A stretch of 64,000 nt of DNA from NCBI GenBank assembly GCA_026826555.1, contig JAKSZT010053764.1, positions 32,692,426 to 32,756,425 of the forward strand, in the 5' to 3' direction. Shown piece by piece: positions 1-11,017 of this stretch. The notes under the pieces were generated by a model. It searched no databases, was not told where the DNA came from, and worked only from the letters and a program-made list of their open reading frames with translations. Made by a program: the position numbers and the translations under genes. This DNA comes from Tolypeutes matacus. Taxonomy: Eukaryota > Chordata > Mammalia > Cingulata > Chlamyphoridae. Numbering within the stretch: the first letter of the stretch is position 1; each line of letters starts with the position of its first letter.

Positions 1-345
1 CCTGACCTATGTTCCCATCCTTCTAATGGGTGTTTGTCTTCAACTCTACAGTTGATTTTATGTGTAATGAGCACTTGAATATGATTATTTAGCTTAACAA
101 CTTTAGTCCAATTCAAGCCTCATAACAGTGTGCATGGAAGGCATTATTATCCCTGGGTGAAAACTGGGTAAACAAAAGCTCAAAGTTTAAAATATTTTTT
201 TTGTAACAATATTTAAATAAATGAACACACTAACAATAATGTTAATGTGTTAAGATTCACACATTAACAATAATGTGGCCAAGCCACATTGTGAATACAA
301 TGCCCAATGACCAAATCATAGATGCTACATAACTAAATAATAAAC
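1..345. other. AT-rich sequence, no feature recognised
   Basis: Unique-looking AT-rich DNA with a short local duplication around 'cacattaacaataatg' (about 230-275). I see no coding, RNA or repeat signal. Confidence 0.5.
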
Positions 346-463
346 TATCGTGAGAGCAAAGAGGAAAGGAATTCTTGGTCCATCCCATCAATGTGCTCAA
401 CACTGATGTATTCACAATTTTAAGAAGTATCGTTCACGAAGAATAAGAAAGATGCTCCTTGTT
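346..463. repeat. Unclassified dispersed repeat, copy A
   Basis: This stretch is strongly similar to 2944-3072 in the same orientation. Shared blocks include 'tgagagcaaagagg', 'aatgtgctcaacactgatgt' and 'ttttaagaagtatc'. Several differences are CG to TG/CA changes, as expected of old methylated DNA. Copy A lacks about 11 bases present in copy B. I do not recognise the family; it could be an uncatalogued repeat or an old local duplication. Confidence 0.6.
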
Positions 464-1699
464 CCCAGGGGGCACCCTATTCTGTCTACACCACAGAATA
501 AAGGTGCTTATGGAGAGTGACCCAATAAACTCTAGGCTATTTATTAGTATATATTTTAACTCTCAGAATTTATAGATGTAAACTAATATTTTTTGGTACC
601 TTCAAATCATAAACATTCAAAATGTCTATCTGTTTTTCATAAAGATGTATTATGAGTGGGTGTGAGTGCATTTATAGTTAAAGTGTGAGTGTGTTTGTAT
701 TGATTTATACTAATTTGAAGGAGCTTCCTCTTAAAGCTAAGCTGTGTATTGTAAGGCAAAGAGTATGTTTAACTCATTTTATATAATACATATATAATCA
801 AAATTTTCCCTGAAATGGAGGTAAACAATGGCTTCTCCCTTTTTCATGTTTTCTGGAAGTTTGACTTCTTCTTAGATTGATTCATTTTCTGAAAAAGTAT
901 GAGCATATGAGAGCCTAGAGCTGTGCTCACAAACTGGGCAGCATTTTCCCTATATCAAAGCTATAGTAATTGTATGGAATGAGATTCTATTTTTGTAACT
1001 TGCATTCAGATATGGAAAGACAATTATAGAGACCTTTATACTTCATACTGCTGCTGTCTTTTGTACTAGCAAGTTCAGTTTGCACAAGTCTATTACCTCT
1101 CATGCAGAATTAGAATAAAGTCAAATGGTGAAAGCTTTGAATTTGGCTCTAACATATAGCATCATTATATGTTAGAAATCTTGATTTCTATCTATAGAGA
1201 AGAATGGCCGTATTTTTTTTATACCCTATGGTAGGGAAACTAGACCAAATAATCTAGGATCTGCTATCACTCATTGATGAATTTGGTACCAGGAAAATCA
1301 TGAATGGGGCAAAGGACCTTAGAATGTGAGGAAGGAAAAAAAGGAAAAGATAGACTGGGAGTATATTTTCTGATCTACCTTAATAAAGGACTAGGTAAAA
1401 ATTGATCTGATCTTCCTTGTTAATGGACCGTGGCCCATCATCTGATGATAAGGGATGAGAGATGAAGAAAATTAAGATAAGGTATTGGAATGTCAGAACT
1501 TTGTACAAATTCCTTCCTTTTGGACTAACATATTTATAGGTTGCAATGGAGAGTGAAAGCCCTGATGTCATGTGGAATATGACTTAAGTTCCAAGAGCTT
1601 TTATGGACTACTTGATGTGTTGTTGCAAAAACTGTGTATTTCCTTCTGAGGTTCTCTGTAACTTTAGATCGTTCTGTTTGGTTCTCACTTGTTTTAGAT
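464..1699. other. Noncoding stretch, no feature recognised
   Basis: AT-rich DNA without recognisable repeats or a coding signature. The short reverse-strand frame at 1380-1571 has no protein-like features. Confidence 0.5.
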
Positions 1700-2105
1700 T
1701 TGGCATTGGTACTGCTCTACTCCATGGCGTAGAGATGTCCTGGGAGGGGCTTTCTATGCAAGGACTGTAATTCCCAGCCCCCCTTGTGTTTAGTTGTGGG
1801 CATGTGACTAGCTCTTATCAATGCAATGTGAACAGAAGTGGTTCTCCTACTTTTGGGCCAAGTGTACCATTACCATATTTCTTCTTTCTCTTTCTGGTGG
1901 CTGGATGCTGATAATTATGAGAGCTTTATTTTCAAGAGAGAAGGAACCTGAATTCCTGAGTTAGACTGGATACTACCAAGTAGAAACACGTTAATAACTG
2001 CTACATAAGAAGAAACACACACACCAAAATTTCCATTATGTTAGCCACTGAATCTGGGGGTTTATTTGTTAAAGCAGTTAGTGTTGCCTTAACAAATATA
2101 TAAGA
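1700..2105 (+). mobile_element. MLT1-type (MaLR) LTR relic
   Basis: It carries the order of motifs of an old MLT1 LTR: 'ggcatgtgacta', 'tcaatgcaatgtgaacagaa', 'ctggtggctggatgc', 'gagaaggaacctgaattcctg', then 'agccactgaatctgggggtt' and a degraded 3' end ending in 'aaatata'. The J/K-like subfamily call is from memory. Nonautonomous LTR; no coding content is expected. Confidence 0.6.
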
Positions 2106-2943
2106 AATATTTACTTTACTATTCTGAGTAATGGAATTAGTAGCCAAGGTTTATAGTGAGTCAGAGCAGAGTATGTGAGAGCACCAAATTTAGAAACATT
2201 CAGCACTGAAAGAGGTGAAAGTGATAGGATTATGCAGAACTAGAAATATCTAAAGAATGAACACCACCCTCCAATGTCTCCCCATCCTAGTTGGAAAACA
2301 ATTTCCTTCCTTATGTTAATATTTACCCTAATAAAAAATCTTCTGATTTTGACTCAGATATCTGTTGCATTGACTTGTTTGGAAATCAAAATCAAATGTG
2401 AGCCTCTGTTATATTAGAAGAGTGTCCTTGTTTGAATTTTAGACAAATATTGTGATGTCATAAAATTTGCTTTTAAAGGCACCCATGAATTTCTATTCAA
2501 ACTCTAATTCCCCTTAGAAGAAATATTTATTAAACTGGTCATCAGGAGGGTCCTTCTTTGATAGTTTTAGTATCATTGAGTGACTCATAGTATTTGTTTT
2601 TAAAGCTTTATTTAAATACATTCTTGTTTTCTGCAACTCAAATATTAAATGTATTGATGGAATATCTGTAACAATTGATTTGGCCAAAGAAACAAAGATT
2701 TTTTTCCCCCAAGAGATAAAATACCTATGAAGTGGTCTGTAAGAAAGAAATCAATAACGATAAATGCCATACAAGTCCCATCTCTAAGAAAACAGAGCAT
2801 TGGTTGGAAGGCTGTAGTCTGGGTTTAAGTGCTCAGGCTGCGTTCTGAATAAGAGCTCAAGGAATAATGGGTAGGCCTATTGCTGCAAAAATTGTCCATT
2901 TCCTCTCAAGGGTTCCTCGTTTTTGTTTTTTTTAAAGTGACTT
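2106..2943. other. Noncoding stretch, no feature recognised
   Basis: AT-rich DNA with no repeat or exon that I can support. Confidence 0.45.
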
Positions 2944-3072
2944 TATCATGAGAGCAAAGAGGGAAGGAAATTTTATTGTTTTGGTCCATCCCACCAATGT
3001 GCTCAACACTGATGTGCTCACGATTTTAAGAAGTATCATTCGCAAAGAATAAGACAGATGTTCCTTGTATCC
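2944..3072. repeat. Unclassified dispersed repeat, copy B
   Basis: Second copy of the repeat at 346-463, same orientation, about 2.6 kb away, with an extra internal block 'ttttattgttt'. It runs almost directly into antisense L1M sequence at about 3090, so it may be part of an unusual L1 3' end or an older element beside it. Confidence 0.6.
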
Positions 3073-3089
3073 TTCGCAGTTAATTCCTG

Positions 3090-3258
3090 CTCCCATCCTG
3101 GGCCTCAGGCAACCACTGATCTGCATTCTGTTGCTACAATTTTGATTTTTCTAGAATTTCATGTAATGGGATCATACAATATGAGGTGTTTTATGTAAGG
3201 TTTTCTTTAACTTAGTGTAAGGTTTTCTAGATTCATCTGTGTTTTTGTGTCCATCAGT

Positions 3259-3299
<41 letters not shown>

Positions 3300-3555
3300 C
3301 CTGAGTAGTTTTCTCTTGTGTGGATATACCATATTTTGTTTATCCATTCACTAGTTGATGAACACTGGATTGATTCATGAATAATGCTGCTATAAACATC
3401 TATATAAAAGTCATTTTGTGGACATATATTTTCATTTCTCTTGGGGTAGATACTTAGGAGTGAAACCACTAGGCTGTGCTGTAAGTGTGTGTTTAACTTT
3501 TTACGAAACTGCCAAAGTGTTTTCCAAAGTAGTTGTATCATTTAACTTCAAATTG
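3090..3555 (-). mobile_element. L1M 3'-end fragment, antisense
   Basis: On the plus strand it reads as the complement of an old L1 3' region: 'aggcaaccactgatctgc', 'tctagaatttcatgtaatgg', 'gtttatccattcactagttg', 'aatgctgctataaacatc', 'ttctcttggggtagatactt' and 'cgaaactgccaaagtgtttt'. A run of 32 T (3264-3295) interrupts it. L1 normally has only a short T-rich stretch there, so this looks like expansion of that stretch. No intact frame remains. Confidence 0.75.
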
Positions 3556-3561
3556 ATTTAA

Positions 3562-3739
3562 AGGGAGAGGGTGATAAATAGAAGGAGAGAGGAGAGAGGG
3601 AAAGAGGGAGAGAGGGGGAGAGGAAGAGGGAAAGAGGGAGAGAGGGGGAGAGGAAGAGAGAAAGAGGGAAAGAGGGAGAGAGGGGGAAAGGAAGAGAGAG
3701 AGAGGGAGAGAAGGAGAGAGGGAAGGAGAGAGAGAGAAA
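3562..3739. repeat. Purine-rich GA minisatellite
   Basis: About 175 bases made almost only of A and G. Within it an approximately 30-base unit (block 'gggaaagagggagagagggg' followed by 'gagaggaag') recurs about three times with slight changes, so this is a minisatellite on a GA microsatellite background. It directly abuts the antisense L1 fragment. Confidence 0.85.
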
Positions 3740-4194
3740 ACTAGCCAGAGATATTAAGGGTTTAGAGTTTTCCTGTCCAAGAATTATCCCCTGTAGCCTG
3801 GCCTTCCAGAACAAATGATTTCCTGAAAACTGGACATGGCTATGTGCATTAGACAATCACTCCTGGTCAACCTGGAGGTTTGGACCCAACCTCTCAGTCA
3901 AACCAGAGGATGAGTTGATCCACTACCCCTTTTCCCCACTGTGAATGCAGAATTAAGGGATCATGTCATTGACTTGCCATATCCTAGAAGGGCGATTACA
4001 AAGCTTGAATCCTAGTGCCCTGTTCACACCAGGGAAAGAGTTGGTGCTTTCTTAAGCATAATGTAGAGCAGACAGGAAAAGTGGAGTGGAGATTCCACCA
4101 TGCCAATATGGAAGGAGTTATTTTCAGAGATGTATATTGAAGTACCATTTGTCTTGGCACAAAAAGGAAATACAAAGGAAATGCTAAACTGAGG
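3740..4194. other. Noncoding stretch, no feature recognised
   Basis: No repeat or gene signal that I can support between the purine tract and the L1M fragment. Confidence 0.45.
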
Positions 4195-4430
4195 AAATGG
4201 ATCAATAATTTATTGTTGTGTATCCTGAGGAATATAATGCAGACATTAAAAGGAATGAACTAGAGCCAGACAAGTTGATTTTGAAAGATTATTACAAATT
4301 ATTGATTGTGGTAAAACAACTGTAGATGAACAGAGAGGTGCATAAAATGATCCCATTTAAAATATAGTGAATGAAATTACATATGAGATTATGTGTGTAT
4401 AACTGGTAACTTTATAAAGAAGAAGGAAGG
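4195..4430 (+). mobile_element. L1M 3'-region fragment
   Basis: It contains degraded forms of the old L1 pattern 'tatggtacatcc...aatgcagacattaaaa...gaa', followed by 'aaagattattacaaattattg' and 'aaaatgatcccatttaaaat'. It is short and truncated at both ends, adjacent to an L2 in the same orientation. Confidence 0.55.
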
Positions 4431-4439
4431 GTGGGGATA

Positions 4440-5090
4440 TTTTCCCAGAATGTGAGGCTGTATTCCATGTTCTCCTTTCAGCCTGCAAATTATTTTTGGA
4501 TTATCTCGTTCATTCCAGTGACTTCTATTATCAGGTATATAATGAATCCCAAATCTCCATCTCCCGCACAGCCCTTTCTTCTCTACCTCTATTTAAACCC
4601 ATGTTTCCTACCTTCCACTCAATGTTTCAACTTAGAGGTTCCAGCCACTGGAAATTCTACCTGTTCAAACTATTCTGTCCCCTCCCCTTGCACCTCCTCC
4701 TTCTTTCCCTATCTCAGTGAATGGCACCATCAGTCACCCTGATGCTCAAGCCAGAATCCTTTGTTGCTCCTTTACTGCTCCCTCTCCTTCACCATTCACA
4801 TTCAATCAACCACCAATCCTGCTCACCTGAGCTCTAAAATATCTTATAAATGCATCCATATTTCTCCATCTTCACTCTCAGTATTTCAGGCTGCCATGAT
4901 CTTTTGCCTGAATTACGCTACATATTCCCAAGAAATCTCCCTGTATCCATTCTGGCTCCTCTGAATGTTCTTCTTCACACAGAAATCAGAAACACCTTTT
5001 TAAAGTGAAAATGTGATTGGTTCTGTCCACAGCTTAAACCCTTCGATGTTTTTCTCCATTACTCCCAGGTTAATGATTAAGCCTATTTAT
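4440..5090 (+). mobile_element. L2 LINE fragment (3' part of ORF2)
   Basis: The sequence follows the C-terminal reverse-transcriptase part of mammalian L2: 'cccaaatctccatctcc', 'atctcagtgaatggcaccat', 'gcctgaattacgctacat' (relic of the L2 'LDYCNSLL' motif region) and 'cagcttaaacccttcgatg'. Frames are broken by many indels, so no protein is made. Good L2 match, boundaries approximate. Confidence 0.65.
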
Positions 5091-5109
5091 ATAGTTTTCA
5101 TAACTGAAT

Positions 5110-5800
5110 CAACATAAAATTGTATGATCTACTTTTGGAAACCACAAATAAAAAGAACAAATAAAAACCAATCATTTTGAAACTAAAAATTACTTTCTAG
5201 AATAATTCTTGTGATAAAATGACACCAAAATGATATAATTGCACACTATTAAAAAATAAGAATAAGAGAACTTCAATCTAAACTGTACTCAGAGGGAAAC
5301 CCAAGGTCTGGAATCCTTTTTATTATAAAACAAGAGAAAATAAAAGGGAAAATACTAAGTATCAAATGCAAGAAACTGAAAACAATAATAAAAATCAAAA
5401 CAGTGAAAAGTATAAACAACTAATAAAACTGAAAACAAAAGTTAATGTTTTAAGAAACAAAAAATCCAAGAGATTTATAAATAATTGAAAAGTTAATAAA
5501 AATACTCAACCTTGTTGGAAGGTTTATTGAAAGGGGAAGAAGTGAGAAAACATAACAGTGCATTAGAATGGAAAGAAGATAGAGCTACAGGTTGGAAAGA
5601 TATAAAAATATTTGTGAGAAAATGTCATTCAAAGCTTATATTAATAAGCTTGGTCTTGATCAAATGGAGAATTTTAAGGAAATTATAAAATTAACAAAAC
5701 TGTTTCAGGTAAATAAGAGGCTCAGACCAATAACCATGAAAGTGAATGGAAGAATTAACAATAATTAACTCCCAAAGGATGCCCAGTCCACACAGTTATA
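5110..5800 (+). mobile_element. L1 ORF2 fragment, heavily degraded
   Basis: A very A-rich strand with L1-ORF2-like phrases such as 'aaactgaaaacaaaag', 'caagagatttataaat', 'gaagaagtgagaaaacataa' and 'aagcttggtcttgatcaaatg'. Stops occur in all frames. The A-bias and phrasing fit L1 ORF2 in sense orientation; the subfamily cannot be given. Confidence 0.5.
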
Positions 5801-6522
5801 TAGGTGAGATTTCTCCCTGCACGTTAAAAAAATCTTAATTATTCTCGGTGGAAAATGGTGTCATAACTCTGAAATCAATTCATAGAGCTAACACAGCCCT
5901 ACCCAAACTCATTTTTCCTTGTTCTTTAGTCAGTGGCTACCCATTCCAATGGGATGAGGGCATATCCAACTGAAGGGGCTACTAATAATCTATTGCTATC
6001 TAATAATTACATTTCTTTACTCCTGCTTCTGCTCTCATTTCCCCTGTTATCCTCAAGAAAAAGATAAGGAAAACAAAGGTACAAATTAGATTATAAGCCA
6101 GACCCTATATGACAATAGAACTTTGACCCACACCCTCTGTGGCAAACAGTCTAAAAAGCCAAACATCAACCTCGGCAGCAATTGGCCCACATTGATCAGA
6201 TCAATGACCTTCATCTTTTCTATTGTTTTGCTCCTGCTTCCAACTCATTACAATCAGAGAGAGAAAATATGCTCATGAATCCAATCACATAGGTTGTCCC
6301 ACTTCTAGTTATTCCACCTCTAGTTTCCCATGCCAGCCACCTACAAGTAGGGTATTCCTGAAGCCTTCCCCTGCCTGCCTTTGAACCTCTGCCAAGTGCA
6401 AGTAAGCTCTGAATAAATAGCCTATGCTTTTTCTCATTTGGGTGGCCTTCGTGAATTCTACAGCTCTTAGCCATGGTCTACATTACCTGAAACAGATCTT
6501 TTAAATACTGCTCCTTAAACCA
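5801..6522. other. Noncoding stretch, no feature recognised
   Basis: Moderate-GC sequence without a recognisable repeat. The 84-codon reverse frame at 6220-6474 has no protein-family features. Confidence 0.4.
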
Positions 6523-6702
6523 GTAGTTCTCAAAACTTTAAGACACATCAGAATCCCCTGGGGGATTAAAAGCAGACTGTTGGGCTCTACCTCCAGAATT
6601 TATAATTAAGTAGGTCTTGGAAATTTACATTTCTAACATGTACCCAGGTAATACTAATACTGCTGGTCAGCTGACAACATTTTGAGAAACATTGCCTTAA
6701 GC
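6523..6702 (+). mobile_element. MER5A DNA transposon (hAT-Charlie), complete
   Basis: The body 6531-6694 begins 'cagtagttctcaaaac' and ends 'ttttgagaaacattg', the inverted ends of MER5A. Internal 'catcagaatcccctggggg' and 'tttctaacatgtacccagg' also match. It is flanked by 8-base target duplications, 'ccttaaac' (6523-6530) and 'ccttaagc' (6695-6702), differing by one base, which fixes both ends. Nonautonomous, no coding capacity. Confidence 0.9.
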
Positions 6703-9203
6703 CACAAACCTGATTTAATGACAGTAGCAGTAATGCTTGGATTTATGTAGTGTGCTTGCTCAGGATGGAACAGTTGTGTAAATCTATGGGCCCAAAGGCA
6801 TATTTTATAACATAACCTTCTTTGGAAACAAGTACCTTTTGTTGGAATTATGATGTTATAAGAGGAAGAGACATGAACTTGATCAGAGTTGAAGGGAAAC
6901 AGCTCCACCTTACCCACAATTATGATTTGTTTTGCCCTTTCAGGGTAATTAGCCATATTTTAGGCAAGAGAACTAGGACACTTTTTACTTACTCATTCCA
7001 TGGTCTAGGAATGAAAAGACAACCTCTTCCCAAACAGAATAGATGAGAAGAAAATTATTGGGGTTAGATTAGTTATGGTCACCTTTTACCAGAGAAAAAT
7101 TCATAATTTAGCAATGGCATTTGATCATTAGTTGATTACTCCCTTAGAGGACTTGACTCTCTCTCAAATGGAAATAGTGATGCAGAAAGCTGGGAGAGGG
7201 GCAAGAAAGAAAGCTGTTCTGGCCTAGGCGGCAAGGAAGACACAAAACTACACAGGCGACACCAATAATTAAAGAATTGGCAGTGGAATCACCCTTGGAA
7301 GCCTGCGGTCTTATTGCTATGTATGTACCTCAACTGACCTACTGCTTCCCACCCCCACATTGATTTCACTGCTCCCGTCTCACCTACTTACATTAGGCTT
7401 CTTCCTTGCTTTACATCTCCTATGTTCTCACAACATGAATACATCAGCTGATCCAATAACCAGCAGTGCTCCCTCTTTCCAAGTTCATTAGACAGTATCT
7501 TGAATTTTTGTGAAATGTGTCTGAATTAAAAAGAAACAAAACACAATAAAACTGACCATAAGTTGAGCCATTACATGTTCCCGGTGTACATGCATTTCTC
7601 AGTTAATAAGATTTCCTCATAATAGAAGGGATAGTCAAGTACTTCCCTCTTCATGCATTCTATGCTGGAGAACATTTCTTTCCAGTGCACTGAGAAAAGA
7701 ATTTTTACAATAGCCAGTTTTGGTCACTTGCTTTTTAAAATTTGAAAACCAGAACAGGATATATATTATATATATGTATTTATTTATTTGTAAAAAAAAA
7801 AAAAAAACAACAGTAATGATATAGGGGTGAAAACAGATCTAAAAGACACTGTTTGAGAGCTGGATTGTTTAGCCAAGTAACAGCAGATTCAAGATTGCAA
7901 GACTCAGGGTGTACCTTGCAGTCAAATATGATCACCTAATACTTTTGTATGAATGACATCTAGGAGAATGAAGACTGAAACCAATTACAATTTCTACTGG
8001 AGCATTTGGTCCAGTCGATGACTCTGAGGCACCAAATGCCTTCAGGAAGCTTTCTTCTCAGCTGGAACCTAATTTGACTGGACCCATTTTACTCTGTATG
8101 ATAATGCAAATGTCCTTTGTGGCTTCTGAGGTCAAAAAGGCATCACTGTGTGCTATTTAGGAGGAAGTTTCTTTCTAAATAAGATCCGACTGGGTCATTA
8201 CCTCGAAGCAATAATTGGGACATGAGGAACAGGATGATCTCATAATGAAAGAATAATTCACTGGCTAAAGATAAGCAAAAATCAGCAAAGAGACCACAGA
8301 TTGTGTCATCAGAATTAGTCTCCTCATTGCACCCTGAAAGGACAAAAGAAACCATTGAGAGTGAAAATTAGGAAATTTCAACTATTGTAAACCAGTAATC
8401 CATTAAGAAGAAAATAATATTCACATTTAGAAAGAAAACCAATATTATTTGTAAAAATACTGCCTAACCACAGTTATGAAGGAATTGGGTTACTTTTAAT
8501 ATATTCTAAAAATAAAAGCATTTCATATTTTAAAATGACTCATTTGATTTGGCATATGAAGCTCATAATTATGAACAATGTTTTTACATGTATAATTATA
8601 ATGAAGTAATTGTATTATAAATAGGCATTTATAGAGATGTTATAGAAATATTTTCATCATTTGGAAACAAATATCATCTTCTCATTCTCATTTGCATTGT
8701 TTTTATTATTTATATTACAAATTTTACAGTAGGGGAGCAGTGTGTTTTTGTAGTTGTTTGCAAAAAAAAATAAATAGAATTTTATTTTTAATTGCACTCC
8801 TCCAAGGGAATTTTTGCTTTTCTTTCTTGACTTTCTTCAACACAAAAACACTTCTTATGGGCAGCAAACAATTATAATAAGAGTTCTCTTCTTGCATATT
8901 TTTATATTACCAGATTCTAGTTTTATTAAAAGTGTGTTAGCATACATAGTATATATCTAGCTTCCTACTGACAGAGCTGTATTAAATGTTGCACTGAAGT
9001 GAACAGTGTTTCCTCACCTCAATATTCAAAACTATGCTTGTAAAGCATACCTTATTCATTAGTATTAGTGGGTAAGTATAATTTCCTGCAGTATGGTAAA
9101 AATACACCTTAAGATTTTGTGCATTCATATTCAGGCAACATATAAACCTCTAAACAAATTGTGGTCCTTCAGTTGGCTTGCAAATTGGTTGTTTGCAATC
9201 TAG
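6703..9203. other. Repeat-poor noncoding stretch
   Basis: No recognised repeat apart from short A/T runs (for example A-rich 7791-7807). The segment 7980-8180 has the even composition of conserved noncoding DNA and contains an octamer 'atgcaaat' (8104-8111) followed closely by 'cctttgt' (8114-8120). That is a lead, not a demonstrated enhancer. No ORF is convincing. Confidence 0.4.
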
Positions 9204-9260
9204 AGTAGTACTAATTCTACTTTTCTCTTTTTTTTTTTTATTCTAGTAGTACTAATTCTA
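9204..9260 (-). mobile_element. Tail-only retroposon insertion with 16-bp target duplication
   Basis: The 16-base word 'agtagtactaattcta' occurs at 9204-9219 and again at 9245-9260. Between them lie 25 bases that are almost all pyrimidine and, on the minus strand, read as 'agaat' followed by poly(A). Perfect duplications around a bare poly(A) tract fit target-primed reverse transcription that stopped within the tail. A tandem duplication with slippage is the main alternative. Confidence 0.65.
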
Positions 9261-9386
9261 TAGCAAAATGCGAATAGATCTCCCCAAAACCCCAATAAAT
9301 CCAGGAAATCTCTGAATCTCAGAAGTGTGTATAACAAGGCTTCTATGAGAAAGTGGACTCAGTAGTTCCAGGTTCTGAATACATTA

Positions 9387-9498
9387 TAGGGTGATCAACT
9401 GCCCTGGTTTGTCCAGCATAGAGGCGTTCCCCATGATGTGGGGCTCTCAGTGCTAAAACTGGGACAAGTCCCAGGCACATTATGAGTTGATCACCCCA
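9387..9498. mobile_element. Short palindromic DNA transposon (MITE-like)
   Basis: Perfect 12-base inverted ends: 'gggtgatcaact' at 9389-9400 and 'agttgatcaccc' at 9485-9496. Interior 'cagtgctaaaactgggac' matches a widespread eutherian palindromic element in my memory, but I am not sure of its name. Too short to encode a transposase. Confidence 0.7.
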
Positions 9499-9639
9499 TA
9501 CATGTCATCTGACTACTGCTCTGGCAAAAACACCTCTACTCTGATTTCTGGGCAGAGACAATACCTTTTCACCTAAGCACATCATTGCAATGGAAGAGAG
9601 GAACAAGTCATGCAAATATCTTGGTAAAAGCATCAGCAT

Positions 9640-10930
9640 GGCAAGGAAAGAATTATATTGTGTTATAAATATGAGGGGAAGCCTTTGGAGAGTTTTTGAG
9701 CTGTGTGTGACATGTTCTGACTTATGTTTTAGTAGGGTCACTCTGGCAGCTGTAGTAGGGCAAGAATGGAAATGGGTTGACCATGGAAGGGTTATTGCAG
9801 AAGTTCAGGAGAAAGTGTTGTGGTAGTAGTGGATTTGGTAAGAAGTAATTGGATTGGAATATATCTGCACATAGAACCAACAGGATTTGTGCATGAATGG
9901 GATTCAGGGATTCAAAGAAAAAGAGCCAAGGGTCATTACAAGGTCTTTGCTCTGAGCCACTGGTTAATTAGGGGTGCCTTTTGCCTAGATGGCAAATGCT
10001 AAAAGAAGTGCTTATGTGGGGAAAAAAAGTCCAGAGTTTCTTTTGGACATGTTAAGTGTGATATGTTTATTAGAAATTCAAGCAAAAGTCAGTTAGGCTA
10101 TTGGCTATAAGAATCTAGAGTTTAGAGTAAGTAGCTGAGCTAGAGTATAAATATGATGGGCATTCACGTTTGTTTTGATGGTATTATTTTTTAAGATTTA
10201 TTTATTTTTCTTTATTTATCTCCCCCTCCCCCTGGATGGCTCCCTCATCTGTCTGCTCATTGTTTGCTTGCCTTCTCCAGGAGGTACCGGGAACTGAACC
10301 CGGGACCTCCCACATGAGAGGCGAGTGCCCAACAGGCTGAGTCACATCTGCTCCCCACAGGCTGTGGTGTCTGCTGGCTTGTGGCATCAGCTTGTTGCGG
10401 CGGGAGGCGGCATCTAGCTCACTGGGTAGGAGGTGGTGTCTAACTTGTCTTCTTTTAGGAGGCACCGGGACCTGAACCCAGGACCTCCCACATGGTAGAT
10501 GGGTGCCCAACTGGTTGAGCCACATTCCCTTGATGGTATTTTAAAACTTGGAACTGGTTGAGACCTCATCTGATAGAGAAACAAGAAGTTGCGGGCAAAG
10601 CCCTCGGGACCTTAGAGTTAGAAAGCTGAGAAAGAGTTGGCAAAGGAGTCTGAAAAAGAGCAGAAAGAAAACCAAGAGAATTTAATGTGATGAAGTCAAG
10701 GGAAAAAAGCGTTTCAAGAAAGGTGTGATTAAGGGTATCAAATGCTGCTAAAATTTCAAGTAAGATGAGGATTAAGGGCTTTGACTGGATTTGGTAATAC
10801 CTAGATCCTTATGAGAATAGTTTCCATCTAGTTTTGCTGATAAAAGCCTGAGTGGAGTGGGAGCATGGAGAGAGAATAAATGGTCCTAGAGATTGTGGTC
10901 TGAAGATGGAAGTTACCAGCATGTCAATTT
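9640..10930 (-). mobile_element. L2 LINE, antisense, interrupted by a SINE dimer
   Basis: The plus strand shows the complement of L2 ORF2: 'gggtcactctggcagctg', 'ggacatgttaagtgtgata' (complement of the RT 'LNMSKTE' region), 'ggcaaaggagtctgaaaa', 'gtttcaagaaaggtgtgatt' and 'tcaaatgctgctaaaatttc'. The two halves, 9640-10174 and 10541-10930, are one element split by the SINE between its target duplications. No usable ORF survives. Confidence 0.7.
10175..10540 (-). mobile_element. DAS-type tRNA-derived SINE, dimer
   Basis: The SINE body is 10186-10529, flanked by the 11-base duplication 'ttgatggtatt' (10175-10185, 10530-10540). Two tRNA-like heads are visible in antisense: 10281-10355 ('gggaactgaacccgggac' is the B-box side) and 10459-10529 ('gacctgaacccaggacct' to 'ttgagccacattccc'). 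The T-rich (TTTA)n left end is the complement of the 3' tail. RNA polymerase III-type element inserted in an older L2. Confidence 0.85.
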
Positions 10931-11017
10931 CATGGACTGTGTTGTCATTTAATGTTATTAACTCCTGGGCTAAATTTAAGTATATTTTACACTTAGGAAT
11001 TCATGCATGGTTCTGAC

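Noticed and set aside
3264..3295. Run of 32 T as a separate antisense retroposon
   Set aside because: The L1 sequence is collinear on both sides and normally T-rich there; simple expansion explains it.
3548..3856. Reverse frame encoding a Ser/Leu/Pro-rich protein
   Set aside because: Translation of the GA minisatellite.
10202..10525. 107-codon reverse frame with repeated protein motif
   Set aside because: The repetition reflects the two heads of the SINE dimer.
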